From positions 19,106,860 to 19,170,859 of the forward strand of contig OU452199.1 in assembly GCA_911728435.2 (NCBI GenBank): a stretch of 64,000 nt of DNA, in the 5' to 3' direction. The notes below the pieces were generated by a model. It was given only the letters and a program-made list of their open reading frames with translations. It made no database searches and was not told where the DNA came from. How positions within the stretch are numbered: position 1 is the first letter of the stretch; every line of letters starts with the position of its first letter. The position numbers were made by a program, and so were the translations under genes. Of the stretch, positions 37,401 through 52,400 are shown in pieces. Source of the stretch: Apoderus coryli (Eukaryota; Arthropoda; Insecta; Coleoptera; Attelabidae).

Positions 37401-40400
37401 ATGAACACCATAGTTAAGTGACTATACGCTAGACGCACATTCAAGACAAAGTCTCACAAGAGACGTGTAAAGCAGTTTAATGTTTGATATGTTGGCAAAA
37501 TCTGTAGAGCACCTCAGTATGAAGCCTAGAGTGACTTTGAAACCATTTCCGATATATTAGGAATGAAGCTCAAAGTACTGTCGAACAGTACTTATACCCA
37601 AGTTTTTAATAACAGAAACACAATCAAGAGTCGATTCACCGATCGTACAAAGAAAAGGCATCTGACTCTTAACTTCAGGTGATATGTGATGAGACTTGTC
37701 AACATTTAGATCCATGCAGTTTGTGGTACACCAATCAACGAGCCGGTCAACATCTGCCTGAAGCTTCACATAATCGGTCAGGCTGTCAATAATAGTATAA
37801 AACTTCAGATCATCAGCAAATGATAAAAAATTGCCGGAAGAGAAACATGTAGCGATATCGTTGATAAAGATATTAACAAAAGGGGTCCCAGATGAGAACC
37901 CTGTGGCACATCCGAATGTACTAGTAATAGTCCGTGAATTAAACTCGTTAACCTTCACCACCTGAGTTCTGTCTGTAAGACAACTATGCAGCTATTTGAG
38001 TAGACCGTAAAAATTATATATTTAGCCTTTTAAGTAGTTGAATTAGTGTTAAAAATACACGACAAAAATATTGTGTGCCATAGGCGTACGTGAAAGTCTA
38101 AAAAAGTGTCAGAAAACTCTGTATCCACTATTTATAACTCAATTTTGAAAAATTTGATACAAAAATACTTCAGGATATTGCTAGGTGCTGATTAACTTTT
38201 GGAAAACATTGAGCATAGGCAATCCTCTCTTAATTAATTGTCTGCTAAAATACAATAAGTTAGACACATTTTCGTAAATTATTATCATTAATATATAATA
38301 AAAAACCTTTTTTATTATGTCAGAGGCATTACAATCTTTGTTAAAAATTATTGTTAACTATTCTGTAATCCTATGGAGTTCTATATTTAGTTTTGGTTTT
38401 TTATTTCCGCTAAGTTGTTTAATTAATGTCCAAACTGATGATGACCCTAGCTAGGGTCGAAACATGTTTTTTAATTGTGAAGAAGACTTGGGTTTTAAAA
38501 CAATTTGGTGGATGCGACAGCGTTTTATATCCACTTTAAAACATATTTCCTAAATATAGCCGAAATATTGACTGGTTATTCATAGCTAGATAGAATAGAA
38601 TATTTATATGACTTGCTTACAAAAGCGATAGTAAATAGTGGAAACGGGGTCAAAATAAAAAAGTTCTTAGTCTTATTCGAAATATGGAATAATTCAAATA
38701 AAAATAACAAGGGCAAAAGTTTACTTCAATTCTATTAATTGATTTAATTAATTTCACCTGTTCAACATAAAATGTAGATTACTAATTACCAGTGGCGGCT
38801 TGTCATATTATTAATTAATTAATTAATAATATTTAAGTATTTAATTCTATTTTATAGTGTCATTATTTTTCTCCATATAAAATTTAAACTATAAACTAAT
38901 GTATACTTAATTTTCAACCTGCTTTACCATAAAACTGTAATTTTGAATATCGTCTTCATCTGAAGCAGGCTTCATCCTATACACCTATTAAACATACTTA
39001 ATTTACATACATATAGGTATTTCCCTCTTTTTTTATTCGTGTAATAATAGTAAAACATTATTTATTTCGGTCTCTCTCTTCCCTGTATGCGGCAGTTGAC
39101 ATCCTTGCCAGTGCTTGTGTCCTGTGACACACCAATAGCCTATTTATTTATCATACACGTTCTTATGCAGATGAAGCGTGCCTCAAAGCATTTTCATCTA
39201 TTATTCAGCAACAATGGGCAACACTGCCATCTGGCATATACCCACTATACAACCACCTATCTCTCTTCGTATAAACATGGTTGCCAGCTTTTAATTGTAC
39301 TAAGCATAGTATACGAATCTTGCCATTAAAAAAACACTATAAGAAGCACGCTTCATATAGATGCAGCAGAGATTTAATGTAAAATAAGGTTATATGACAA
39401 CGCTTGGTGAGTGTTTTGTACCTATATGTTGATTATTATTTTGATTATATCTATCTCTATTACACAGTCGCAAATTTCTAGTGCTATGCTAATATTATTT
39501 TTATTTACTTTTCGGGAAGCTTAAAGTTTTGAGATTTTGAATAGAAATTAGTCTTTCTATTTAGTTACCTACATATTTCATTGAAGTTTTAAAATCTAAA
39601 AAAGTAGTGAACAAATTAAAAAAATATATATACGGTTATTAATTAGTAGGTACCTACCTATTTTTATTAAAAATAAATGGGTAGGTACAGTAAAATATTG
39701 TTTTTTTAATAATATAATATATTATAATATCTCATACTTTAATATGTAGGAAGCAAGTGGAAGTAGTACACATCAGCAGCGTAAATTATATTTACGCTGA
39801 CACCAGGTAAGCGCAGTTATTATGAAAAATGATAGTTTATTTTTTAATTTTAACTGAAGTTCAGTTTTTTTAATCAACACTCCTTTTAAGAACAGAACAA
39901 TGTTGTTAAAAATATACAGACACACCTTTTCCAGATTTAAATAAATGTTTGATAAATATAAATAAAGACAAATGCATAAAGCAGAGCTTTTAATAATACC
40001 TTGTATGAGACGTATTATGATTTGCTAACAGGTAGCATAAAAGTAATTTGATTGACAGTTTCATAAAATGTGTTTTATTTAGTATTATTATGAAGTAGAT
40101 AAATATATTCTAAATATTAATTACACTTTAATTAAGGTTTTTAAGAAAACAATACTTAGGTGAGGTACCTACTTATAAACATAACCTATATCTTATGCAG
40201 TTGACGAAGCAGGGATATCCGTATTAATTTTAGCTATCTATTAAGCATATGAGTTTATTTTATGTTATGCTGCACCACATTAAACTGCCACAAGCCGCCA
40301 CTGCTAATTACATTTTTGGACAAAATATTGAATAAAATTAAATTTAAATAATCTCGATTGAAAATATATTCTACGAAAACATATAAATTGTTATTTTTCT

Positions 40401-43400
40401 TTAATAACTTATACTGTCAATTATTTGCTAAAGTTAGTTTATTTACCATTTGTGTTTATGTTTAATTTTTTAGATCATTCCGTAAAAATTATTCAAAACC
40501 ATGATCCAAACGTGCCACTATTTCTTTATTTATCACATGCGGCAGTTCACTCGGGTAACCCTTATAATCCATTACCAGCTCCAGATCAATATGTCGAGCA
40601 ATTTAAATATATCGATGATTACAAAAGACAAAGATTTGCAGGTATTTTAATAAACTGCTGACCTTTTATAAAATAGTTTCTAATACTTTCTAGTACATTT
40701 CAGCAATATTAAGTAGACTGGATCATTCCGTTGGACAAGTAGTACAAGCACTTCAACTGAAAGGAATGCTACAGGATAGTATAATTGTCTTTACAAGTGA
40801 CAATGGCGGTCCAGCAGCCGGATTTAATCTTAATGCAGCTTCAAATTTTCCTCTGCGTGGCGTAAAAAACACACTATGGGAAGGTAATATAAAATGCCAT
40901 ATTACAAATTGACTACAAAATATTTATATCAACTACAATAATTATTAGCAAACATCAGAGCATACTCGCAGTGCTAGTCACAGTTTCTAATTTACAAACA
41001 TCTGTAATATCTGAAAAAACATAAACATCAATAATGGCTGTAAATATGCCAACATCGGAACGAAACAACATAAGAAAGAAATCACAAGGTTTTGTATGAG
41101 TTCATACGATTCCAATGTAGCTTTATTTAAATATCCCTTCAATATACCTTATATTCAAAATTGTTGAATCCATTTATGCAAAATTCTATACGAATTCTTT
41201 TACTATAGAGGAAAATTAAACATCAAAAAACGCGAGAGCACTGATCTGATTTATTTCTATACTTCGACGGTATTGCTGATTTTAAAGCATTTTATAGTAG
41301 GTAATCATAATAAATTCAAACTCAAGAAATTTGTTTGCAGGAGGTGTAAAAGTAGCTGGTTTACTTTGGACTCCATTACTAGAGAAGGCTGCGAGAATCT
41401 CAAATCAAACCATGCATATTGTAGACTGGTTGCCTACATTACTGACTGCAGTAGGAAGTGACATCAAGTAAATTCTTTAATAATTCTTATCTTACTTGTA
41501 TGCAGGGTTATTCACACACACGGAACGAAATAGTGTGGCTAAACTATTTAATTTCCTAAAAGTTTTATTCATGGGTTCGATAAAAATGATTTATGGCTAC
41601 AGTTTAAAAATATTGTGAATATATACAGGGTGTCCTAAATATAGGAAATGAACCATACTTTTGTTTTTTTAAATAGAATGCCCTGTATATGAATATATTT
41701 TTAGATTCCCCGTTCAAAATAAACATCTTTCATTAAAGTACATATCACCTAAACCTGACAGTTTTTTAAATATTTTAATTTTTATAAAAATATACCTAGA
41801 CATAATTTTAATGAAAAAATTCACACCTATTCGTTTTTTCTTTTTAAGACAGTCTGGGCTGATAAATATACCCACTCATCACTTGTTACGCCAAATATAA
41901 AAAACCCCCAACTTATATTATTGAACACCCTGTAGTTCAATAATATAAGTTATATGAACGTAAAATTTAATTCTAAATAACTTGTTTATTTCAAATATAA
42001 TACCCGGTCAAAATTAGATGTACAAAGTAATTATCTGTCAAATATTATAATACTTTCCTATGGATAACGTTTTTGTGGAAAATGCACATATTCATAATAT
42101 TAGAAGAATTTTTAATTGAACTTGTTAATTTCATGTAGACCACCCTCCATTTGATGATCACTATAAGGTTTTCCTATAAATATGTATATTTTTAATTTTG
42201 CATGGAAAAAGCACATATTGGTAGTAATAAGAAGAGTTTCTCAAAAATTATAATATTTCTCAAGTCAGCCATGAGTATTTGACAAACCATATATTTATAC
42301 AAAATAACATAATAAATAAATACATTTTTAACTTAAATTAAATAACAAAATATACATAAATACTGATAAATTTTATAATAAATGTTCAAAATGATTGGAC
42401 TCTACGCACATTTGAATTCTTTTCTTAAATTCCCAGTAAAGCCAGTAAAGCGTTTTTGGACCATTCTCACAGAATAAAAATCATGTCTATTCCTTCTCCT
42501 TTGGAATATGTTCGCATTTTTAATTAATTGAATTAAATCAAATGTCACAGATAAAAAACTGTTTTATAAAAAATTCCCCACTCTTGTCATGGCTGACTTT
42601 ATAAATATTATAACTTTGAAAATTCTTTCTATTATTACCAATATGTGTGCCATTTCCATGCAACTTTAAATATATACATATCTATAGGAAAACTTTACTT
42701 TTACATTAATTTTTGTATCATCAAATACAGGGTGGTCTAGATGAAACTAAGAGATTCAATTAAAAATTCGCCTAATATTATGATTATGTGCATTTTCCAC
42801 GAGAACGTCAAGAGTTATCCATAGGAAAGTATTGTAATATTTGACAGATAATTATTTTGTGCATCTAATTTTGACCTCATATACCGGGTGTTCCATTTGA
42901 AATAAACAAGTTATTTAGAATTAAACTTTACGTTCATATATAATTTATATTATTGGACACCGTGTATATAATATTGGGGGTAATTTATATATGGCGTAAC
43001 AAGTGATGAGTGTGAATATTTATCAGCCCCTGGCTTAAAAAGAACAAACGAATAGGTGTGAATTTTTTCATTCAAATTATGTCTATATTTTTATAAAAAT
43101 TCAAATATTCTAAAAACTATCAGGTTTTAGTGAGATGTACTTTAATGAAAGTTCGGTTTATTTTAAACGGGAAATCTAAAAATATATTTATATACATATA
43201 TATTTTAAAAAACACAACTATAGTTCATTTCTTATATTTGGGACACCCTGTATCGATTCACAATATTTTTAAAATGTAGCCATAAATCATTTTTATCGAA
43301 CCCATTAATAAAACTTTTAAGGAATTAAATAGTTTAGCCACACTATTGCGTGTCGTATGGCGTGAATAACCCTGTATATAGCAATAGGTACAAATCAGAT

Positions 43401-46400
43401 ATACCTATAAAAAAAAAGCTTGATCAGATGTGACCTAGCTAAGTGTAACTTAGCAGGCTGGGCCATGTAATACTTATAATATTTTCTATAAAGAGATGTA
43501 ATCAGACTACTATTGCTTTTCACTTCGAAATAACAAAGCATTTTCTCCATGTCTTTTCTAATTATTTACTAACCCAACTAACTTTCTCCTTAAACTCGAA
43601 GTAAACTGATAATTTTGATCAACGTGATCTTACATTTTTCTTATAGAGGATATGCATTTACGACACGACCACCTGTAATTGGTGTGGTGAGACGGAACTC
43701 AAACTTAGATAGATGACCCAGTTATAACCCACTAAAACCTCTCCGGTGAAAGGAGCTAGCTATTTGCAGATATTCAGAACGGGAGCGTAGTCCACCGCTG
43801 CCCACAGAAGTGAGTCCTGCCTTTTGAAAGACCGATGCTATTCGCGGGATGTTCCATCAAGGAGTTGAGACCCAAATCGCTATGGATGCGGTCGTTCCTC
43901 ACATTCCATGGTGCGTCGAGTCCAACTCTGATAGCCTTATTATCTTGTACTTCCAGTTTCCAACGGAAAGACCCAGCTGCTTGTCCCCATGCTGCTGACC
44001 ATCATGATCGGTCGAATGACAGCCTTGATGAAGAGTAGCTTGCTTTTTAGTGGAATTCTGCTTTTTCTCTTGAACAGAGGCAGAACCGCATCGATAGCCG
44101 CCTGATTTTTTCCGGCCGCTCTGCTGATGTGCTTTTGGAATAGCCTCTGTCCAAAGTAGCGCCAAGGTACTTTGCCATTGGACGATTTGCACCTGTTCCT
44201 TTCTTCTTTTCCACGGATAAACTACTACTTGGCTCGTTTATTTTAATAAGCCGAGTCAAGCACAACTCGCTCATCCTGTCTGCTGCCCGCTGGAGGTGTC
44301 TGGTATTGAAATTTATTATTTTATAGCGGCTTTTATGCAAGTAAAACGCAGGTATAATAATGTATCTGTATTCTATAACGATTTTATTTAGACTGAAAAT
44401 CATACAATAGTAAATATACAACAAAAATCCTTTTTCTTATCTTAAAGAAGATATATACCTAATATGAAAAAGTGTGACATGACACGTTAGGATAGCTGAC
44501 AAAAAAAATATTTCAGTTGGTATATTATTATAAAAATAATATGTAGGTACACCTAAATAAACTTGTGAACTATTATTTCAACTTAATATTAAATTTACAT
44601 TTTTGCCTTTCGGAATCTGGTTTATTTGTTTTTGTAATTGTAATTTCAACACTCCCACTCAAAAACAAAATCAACCAATATAATATGTATTTCTATTCCT
44701 AAGACCCCAAAAAAAAATTATCATTTATTATCTCTAAGGATATAAACAGGTATAATAATTAAGATTATATATTTATAGACAACCAATTTTTTTTTATTTT
44801 TTTTTTTTTTTATAGTAAACCAATCTCAGACCTTATTTTGAGAAATTTGACTGCTGGAAGTGGCTTCGTGAACGCATCAGCCAATTGTTCACCTGTTGAA
44901 ATATATTTTAATACTATGGTATTCAATAAAATTTGTTCACGTGTAAAATGATATTTTATGTCAATATGTTTGGTTCTTTTATGATTTATGGGGTTCTTTG
45001 CTATATTTATGCAAACATTATTATCTTCAAAAATAATTATTGGTAATTGTATTTTGAAATTAATACTCTGTAATAAGTTTCTTAGCCATATAGCTTCTCT
45101 AACACATTCAAAAAGAGCCATGTATTCTGCTTCCGTTGAAGAAGCAGCTACTGAGGACTGTTGTTTGGAGTTCCACGATATTGTACAATTTCCAAAGATT
45201 TTAAATAAATAGCCTGTTGTACTTTTCCTGTTTAACTCATTATTTGCCCAATCTGAGTCAACATAGCCCTCAATCATATTGACATAATTATCGTTACGTG
45301 TATATGTTAATTTAATATCTACAGATCCCTTCACATATTTTAAAACTCTTTTCAAGCATATCCAAAGTTCTTTATTAGTTTTACTTTGAAATCTGCTTAG
45401 AATACTTATTGCAATACAAAGATCGGGTCTTGTACAAAGCATGGCATACATAAGACACCCAATTAAATTTCTGCATGGAACATTCAAATTCTGATCCCTA
45501 TTCAGTTCCTCATAATTTAATTTATTTTCTAATGGTGTATTTACAGATTTGCTTTCAGACATGATAAATTTATTTAGAACTGTTTTTAAATAATAACTCT
45601 GATCTAAAACTATAGTGTTTTCTGTTCTCATGACCCGAATTCCCAAAAAGAGTGAAACTTTGTCTAAGTCTTTCATTTGAAATTCGCTCATGAGATAATT
45701 CTTAAAGGCTGACATTGTATTTTCTTTAGCTGTACAAATTAAAATGTCATCAACATATAAAATCACATAAATATTTTTACTTATGTTCCCTTTATCTAAA
45801 AAATATAAACATGGATCAACTGATGAATTTTTAAAATTAGATTTCTTAATTGTTTGATCAAAATGCTCAAACCAACATCTAGAAGATTGTTTTAGACCAT
45901 AAATTGATTTATTCAATTTGCAAACTTTATTAATATCTGCTTTTATACCCTCAGGAATTTTCATATAGATTTCCTCATCTAAACTACCATGTAAAAATGC
46001 CGTTTTTACATCCATATGATGAACAAGTAAATTATGTTGATTTGAAAAAGCCAGTATCAGTCTAAATGTTGTGATACGTGCAACTGGTGCAAAAGTTTCA
46101 TTAAAATCGATCAAATATTTCTGACTAAATCCTTTTGCTACCAATCTTGCCTTATATTTTGTAGGATTTCCTTGTTCATCAGTTTTGACAGCAAATACCC
46201 ACTTACAGTCTACAATATTTTTGCCCATGGGTTTATTTACAATTGTCCAGGTGTTATTTAAATTAAGTGAATCAATTTCATCTTTAATGGCAGCCTCCCA
46301 CTGACAACGATCATCCCTTGTTTTAATATCATGGTAAAATTTTGGAATTGATTTTACAAGGGTTTGTGCGCATAATATATGACTGATATAAATGTCATTA

Positions 46401-49400
46401 TTTATATCTTGATCATTGTCGTCAGTGTACAGAGGTAATGGATGATTTTTGATTCTCTCACTTCGTCTTAGGTTAGAAGTTTCTGATTCATTTAATGTTT
46501 GGTGGTCCAATGGCATATTTTTATGTTCAGAATCTACTAATTTTTCCGAGTTTAAGTCGGTTTTACTAGTTTTGGGCAGGGATATTGATTCGGTGTCACT
46601 TTTAACGGGCCTAGTGACTTTGTAATTTACCTCATCAATTATTACGTCTCGAGCTATGATAAACTGCTCTTTTTCGACATCCCAAATCTTATACCCGTTA
46701 GGAACATACCCCATTAAAATACCTTTCATTGATTTTTCCTCGAATTTGGTTTTTCGATTTTTAATATGGACATAAACGGTGGAACCGAAAATTCTTAAAT
46801 TGTCCAATCTGGGCTTTTTATTATGCCACAGTTCATATGGTGTTTTGTTAACATGCAGAGCGGTGGTTGGTAAAATATTTATTAGGTAACTAGCTGTCAA
46901 GACAGCTTCACCCCAAAAAGATTTATCCAACCCCGATGTATAAATCATCGTTCTCGCCTTTTCAGTAATAGTACGATTCATCCGCTCTGCTACACCATTT
47001 TGTTGAGGAGTATGAGGTACTGTTAGATGATAAGAAATGCCCGTCTGAACATTATACCCTTTCATTTCATTTGATAAGTATTCTCCTCCATTGTCACAAT
47101 AGATGTTAACTATTTTATAATTACAGTGTGTTTCTGCTTTTGCAACAAAGTCTTTAAAAACTTTTATGACTTCTGATTTTAGTTCAATCAAATATACTAC
47201 AGTATAATGCGTCAAGTCATCTATAAATGTTACGAAATAATTTTTATTGTCGACAGTAGGAGGAGTTATTGGTCCACAAACATCAGAATGAACGATAAAC
47301 AACTGTCTTTGGATATGAGTTTTTGGTTTGGACTTTGCAAACGGTAGTCTAGCTTGTTTCCCATTTATACATGCTTCACACAATGTATTAGTTACAGGAA
47401 CAATATTATTTATATGACTGACATCTTCTACCATTTTAAAATGTTTTAATTTAAAAAACGATTGAGCACTTGGGTGCCCCAAACGTTCATGCCATTTTTG
47501 GTAGTTTTTGTTGTCAATCATATTAATTTTATTCCCATGATCTTTAGGTATTTTAAATTTTATACCTATTAAACCATTAATTGGCTCACCTGTGGCTATT
47601 GTTTCTTGGTTATGTTGAATCTTCACACCATATTCGTCGAAAATCACAACCATTCCTTTATTCTGTAGGCGCGACACTGAAATCAAATTGTATGGAACTT
47701 CAGGTATGAATAAGACATCCTCCAGCGTTCCCTTCACTCCAAGATTCGTCATTACTTCTATTGATCCTCCCTTTGTGGCTTCGACTGTTGTATTATTTTT
47801 AGCTACTGCTATTGGAATTGGTTTTGGTAAGACATGTTTCGATGAAAGGAGTTCTTCTTGGTTAACAATATGATCTGTTGCGCCGGAGTCAAGCAGAAAC
47901 CATACTTATAATAATAATAATAATAAAGACTTTATTGCAAAAAAGTATACAATAGGCGAAGTTGAGACTTAAGCCTCCTCACTTAACCTCAAACACAGAT
48001 AACGACATACACAAATTAGCAATATAATACAAAAATGAAATGAAACCACATGACGTTAAGAAAAATCAAAATTCCCTGGAAATTCCAGATATCTTCAATA
48101 AGTGATTTTGAATACAACAAAAAAAAACAACAAATATTACTAAATAATAAAGTCCTTACGCTACTTATACTAAATTTTTCAAAACATGTCTGACAGACCG
48201 CTTAAATCTATAGCCCGTCAACAATTTCACATCACCCGGTAATCTGTTGTAATATTTAGCAATAGTATAAGAAAAAGACCGTTCAAACATCGCAGTAGAA
48301 TGGAATGGTGGCGCAATTGACGATTTATATCTAATATTGACAGAATGAGCATGACCCCTAAACATTATTCTTTCATACAAATATTCGGGTTCCTTACTGT
48401 TTATGATTTTATTAAATAGTACGAGAGAGTGCAAAATTCGCCTTTCCCTCATCATAGGCCACCCCATCTCATCCAGCTTAGCACTTATTCCCCTTTGGCC
48501 CCTGCGAATACCGCTAATCAATCGTACACACGAATTCTGCATCATTTGAATTCTGTTTTCATCTGATCTCGTTAAGCATGGTCCATACACAACATCAGCA
48601 TAGTTAAATTGGGATAGAACTAAGCTATCACACAGTAACTTTTTTGTTTGGAAATTAAGTATACTGCGGTTATTATAAATTGACTTCAAATTTGCAAAGG
48701 CCCGTTTTATACAGTTGCTCACATGTTTTGTGAATCTCATATCCGTGTCGATGTACAATCCCAAGCTTTTGGCTGAGCACGAGGCCCTAAGCATGACATT
48801 ACTTACAGTGAGGTTCAAATCTTTGTATCGATTCCTGAGAGAGCTATTACCAAACAACAGCAATTCCGACTTACTCGGATTCAACTCTAACCCATGGGAG
48901 TTCGAATCATTGACAACAGTGGCCAAATCCCGATTTAAATTATCAACTTCCGCATTTAAATTCTCAGGTGAGAATGACAGATATATTTGAGTATCGTCTG
49001 CATACATATGAGTTTTGGAATATTGAATATTTTCTGTGATCTGAGCTGTAAATAGGGTAAATAGTATGGGACTCAGAATTGAACCCTGTGGCACTCCATT
49101 ATTAATGTTTTTTTCTTGAGATAAATTCCCCCCAATTTGTACCATTTGTGTGCGATTGCTTAAGTAATTTTTCAATAATAATATAGAATCATTAGTGAAT
49201 CCCAAAAATCCCAGAATCGATAATAAAAGTTCATGATTCAGTCTATCAAATGCCTTACTGTAGTCCAGAAGTACCAGAGCAGTCAACTCTCCTCGGTCAA
49301 TGGCTGTAAAGATATCGTCTGTAATGTTTAATAACGCGGTAGTGCAACTATAATTATGCCTAAACCCCGACTGGTGTTTTGGCAATAAATTGTGAAGCTT

Positions 49401-52400
49401 TACATAGTTCTTGATCTGATCATCGAGAATGCGTTCAACAATTTTACTCAGAGACGGTAGGATGCTAATTGGACGAAGATCTTTGTATTCAGATGGACAG
49501 GAAGTCTTGGGAATTGGGATTACTCTACTCGTTTTCCATTCTTTTGGGAAGGAATTTTTTTCAATACAGTAGTTGACCAAATGAAGTATCACAGGTAGGA
49601 TAAAAGGACAGCTACGGCGCAACATATCCATGCTCACTCCGTCACATCCCACTGCATCACTCTTTATCGAATGTAATGCTTTATCTATATCATCGATAGA
49701 AACCAGCTTAAAATGAAAAGTACCAGCTTTCGGACTATGATTGCTTCTATAATAATTGATCTTCTCCGGATCAGGATGTCTGATTGGGATATTTACAAAA
49801 AAATCGTTTATTTTGTCTGGATCGTTAAGTGAATCGGGGATTTTAAAAGTTTCTTTACCATAAACATTCAAATTTTTTAGGAGTCTCCAGTTTTCTCTAG
49901 AATTATTATATTTCATTTGATTTTCCAGATATTTTTTTTTCAATCGATTAGTTTCTGTTGTTAACAAGTTTCTAATAAATCTATAATTTTCCCAATTTTC
50001 GGGAGTTCTAGACTTTTTGTATTTACTTAGAAATTTGTTTCTTTCTTTTTGCAAGTTTTCAAAATCGTTTGTGATCCACGGGGCTTTTCGTTTAGTTACC
50101 CTAACGGTGCGAATTGGTGCATGACGGTCAAAAGTATTCAATAAACGGTTGTTTTCTTATCTATATCATTTTCATAAAAAATATCGTAAAAGTCCTGATT
50201 TGATAGATCTTCAGAAAATAGATCTTGATTAAAATCCTTAAAGTCGCGGTAAGTATGATAAAAAGGTCTTGGTTTTGTATGGGGTAACAAGTGGAATTGA
50301 CAAAGTGTAGGTGCATGATCTGAAAAATCAGTTGAGTTATCCACCCGGGGATTACCAAAATGCTTATTATTCGAACAAATAATTAGGTCGAGCAACGATG
50401 AGCCTCTAACACCATACCTAGTTGGTTCATCAATCAATTGTTTTAAATTATAATCATCTAAAATTCTTAAAAATCTATGTGTATTATCAGAATTCAGATC
50501 CAAAATATTTATATTGAAATCCCCAATACACAAGAAGTTTTCACAGTCCATCAAAGCTCTACAAATATTTGACTCAAATTCATAAATAAAATCTGATATG
50601 CTATTACCTGGTGGCCTGTATAAAATTCCCATAATATTATTTATTTTATTCATTTTGAAACTTATCCATAGTTGTTCAGAGGAAAGTGTATCGAAATCTG
50701 TCAAAACCTTGAAATCAATTGATAGCCTGATGTAGGCCAGCACTCCACCACCACGATGATGATTACGATCTCGTCGAAGTAGCCTATAACCATTTATATG
50801 TAATGAGTCATCAGATATACTATCTGTCAGCCATGTCTCACTAACACCCACAATGTCAAAGTTGTTGCGCAATACATATTCTCTAAAATCTATAAATTTA
50901 GGAACAATTGATCTTATATTAATATGCATAATACTCAAATTAGCCATCTCTAAATAATGTAAATTAATAGACTATGCTTATAAAACTTATATATTATGTA
51001 CATACATTATTAAGTACCTGATCCCATTAATACATCTATTTGACTGCGAAACTTAATTTTAATAACATTTTCTCCATCATTCTTTCTAACATACACAGCG
51101 CCATTCTTGCACCACACATACTTATATCCATTTTCTCTGAGTCTTCGAGCTTCCTTAAATAAATCTCTGGTAGCCTTTGGGATATCCTCATTAATAAATA
51201 CTTTGCGCAAATTGCCAATCTGTATGTTGCATGAATCCAAGTCCAGGCGCTTTCCCTTTTTTTGAATCATAACCCTGTTTCGTTTTTCTTCTTCAGAAAA
51301 TGACACCAAAACTGGTTTTCTATTCGTGTTGCTTGTGAGAACTTTCACAGTATAGTCATTTTCATCCACATCCACATTCAAATGCGCAAACACTCTGCCG
51401 ACATCCGCCTTCACATTCTTATCACCGGAAAGTCCAACTAATACAACGTTTTTCTTGCGCTGTTCAACCTCGACATCAATAGAGATCTTACGCAATTCAC
51501 TGACCTCCTTTTCTAGTTCGTCGACACGACCAGTTAATGCAACATGATCCCTTTTTAGTTTTTTGTTCTCTTTGATGATATCACTTATTGATGCTTTAAG
51601 GTCCTCCACCATAGCTCCTGTGAAGGTGACTGATTGCTTCAACTCCTCAAACATGCCCTTCATGGCCCTTAGTAGCTCGCGATTGGAGGGACTTTTGACA
51701 GCAAATACGTTTTCAAATCTTTGTGAGATTCTACTATATCCCGCCTGAGTATGTGGTGTATGAGAAGGCAAAACCAGAAGTTCATCATCATCCTCATCTT
51801 CACCTTCTTCTTCTGAAGATATTCTGCAGGTCGCGCAAAGCCACTTTTTTTCACCTTTACTCCTTTCAATCGCCCTAAATTGGTCATCCGTAAGTCCAGA
51901 ACATGATTTATGGACCCATCGTTGGCATTCACCAGAACATAGAATTTTATGCGATGATTTTGCAATTGTTTGTTTGCAAAAAGCACAGATGATCTTTTTA
52001 TTCGTCATAATGGTACTTATAGAACGTCTCCGTATTGAACAATATGAACAAATTTATCAGTATTTGAATAGGTAGCTGTAGATACACTTTTATTTATCTT
52101 ATTTCTACTGCTATTACTATTTTATTCAGGAGCATAAAAAATATTCAAAGATTTTACAACAGTCATACATCACTCAAACGAAAACTGCACCACTTTAAAT
52201 GCACAAAATTTTTCTGCCCGTAACAAGATAAAAATCACAGAAATCGGCACTGTATAACAGGTAAAAATCAATTTTTAGTCGGACGAAAAAGTGTGTGTAT
52301 GTCTAGATAGTCTGTTAATTTGAATTGATTTGAATTCTTTAGCTGCTTGATCAGTCTGCTCCCATGTTATTGCGAGATTATTTCTGAGCATGAAAGCAAA

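Larger units (their letters stand above)
47905..52270 (-). mobile_element. LINE (CR1/Jockey group) inserted in copia
   Basis: Minus strand: about 260 bp of 5' leader, ORF1 (52008-51010), ORF2 as endonuclease (50947-50138) and reverse transcriptase (50141-48165), a 3' untranslated region of about 230 bp and a TAA-type tail (47905-47927). It is nearly full length. The right-hand junction with copia gag lies somewhere between 52260 and 52400; I could not identify a target-site duplication. It is the youngest layer of the nest. Confidence 0.85.

Noticed and set aside
43835..44038. Plus-strand 67-residue frame
   Set aside because: Lies antisense to the old LINE relic, whose minus-strand reading shows recognisable motifs.
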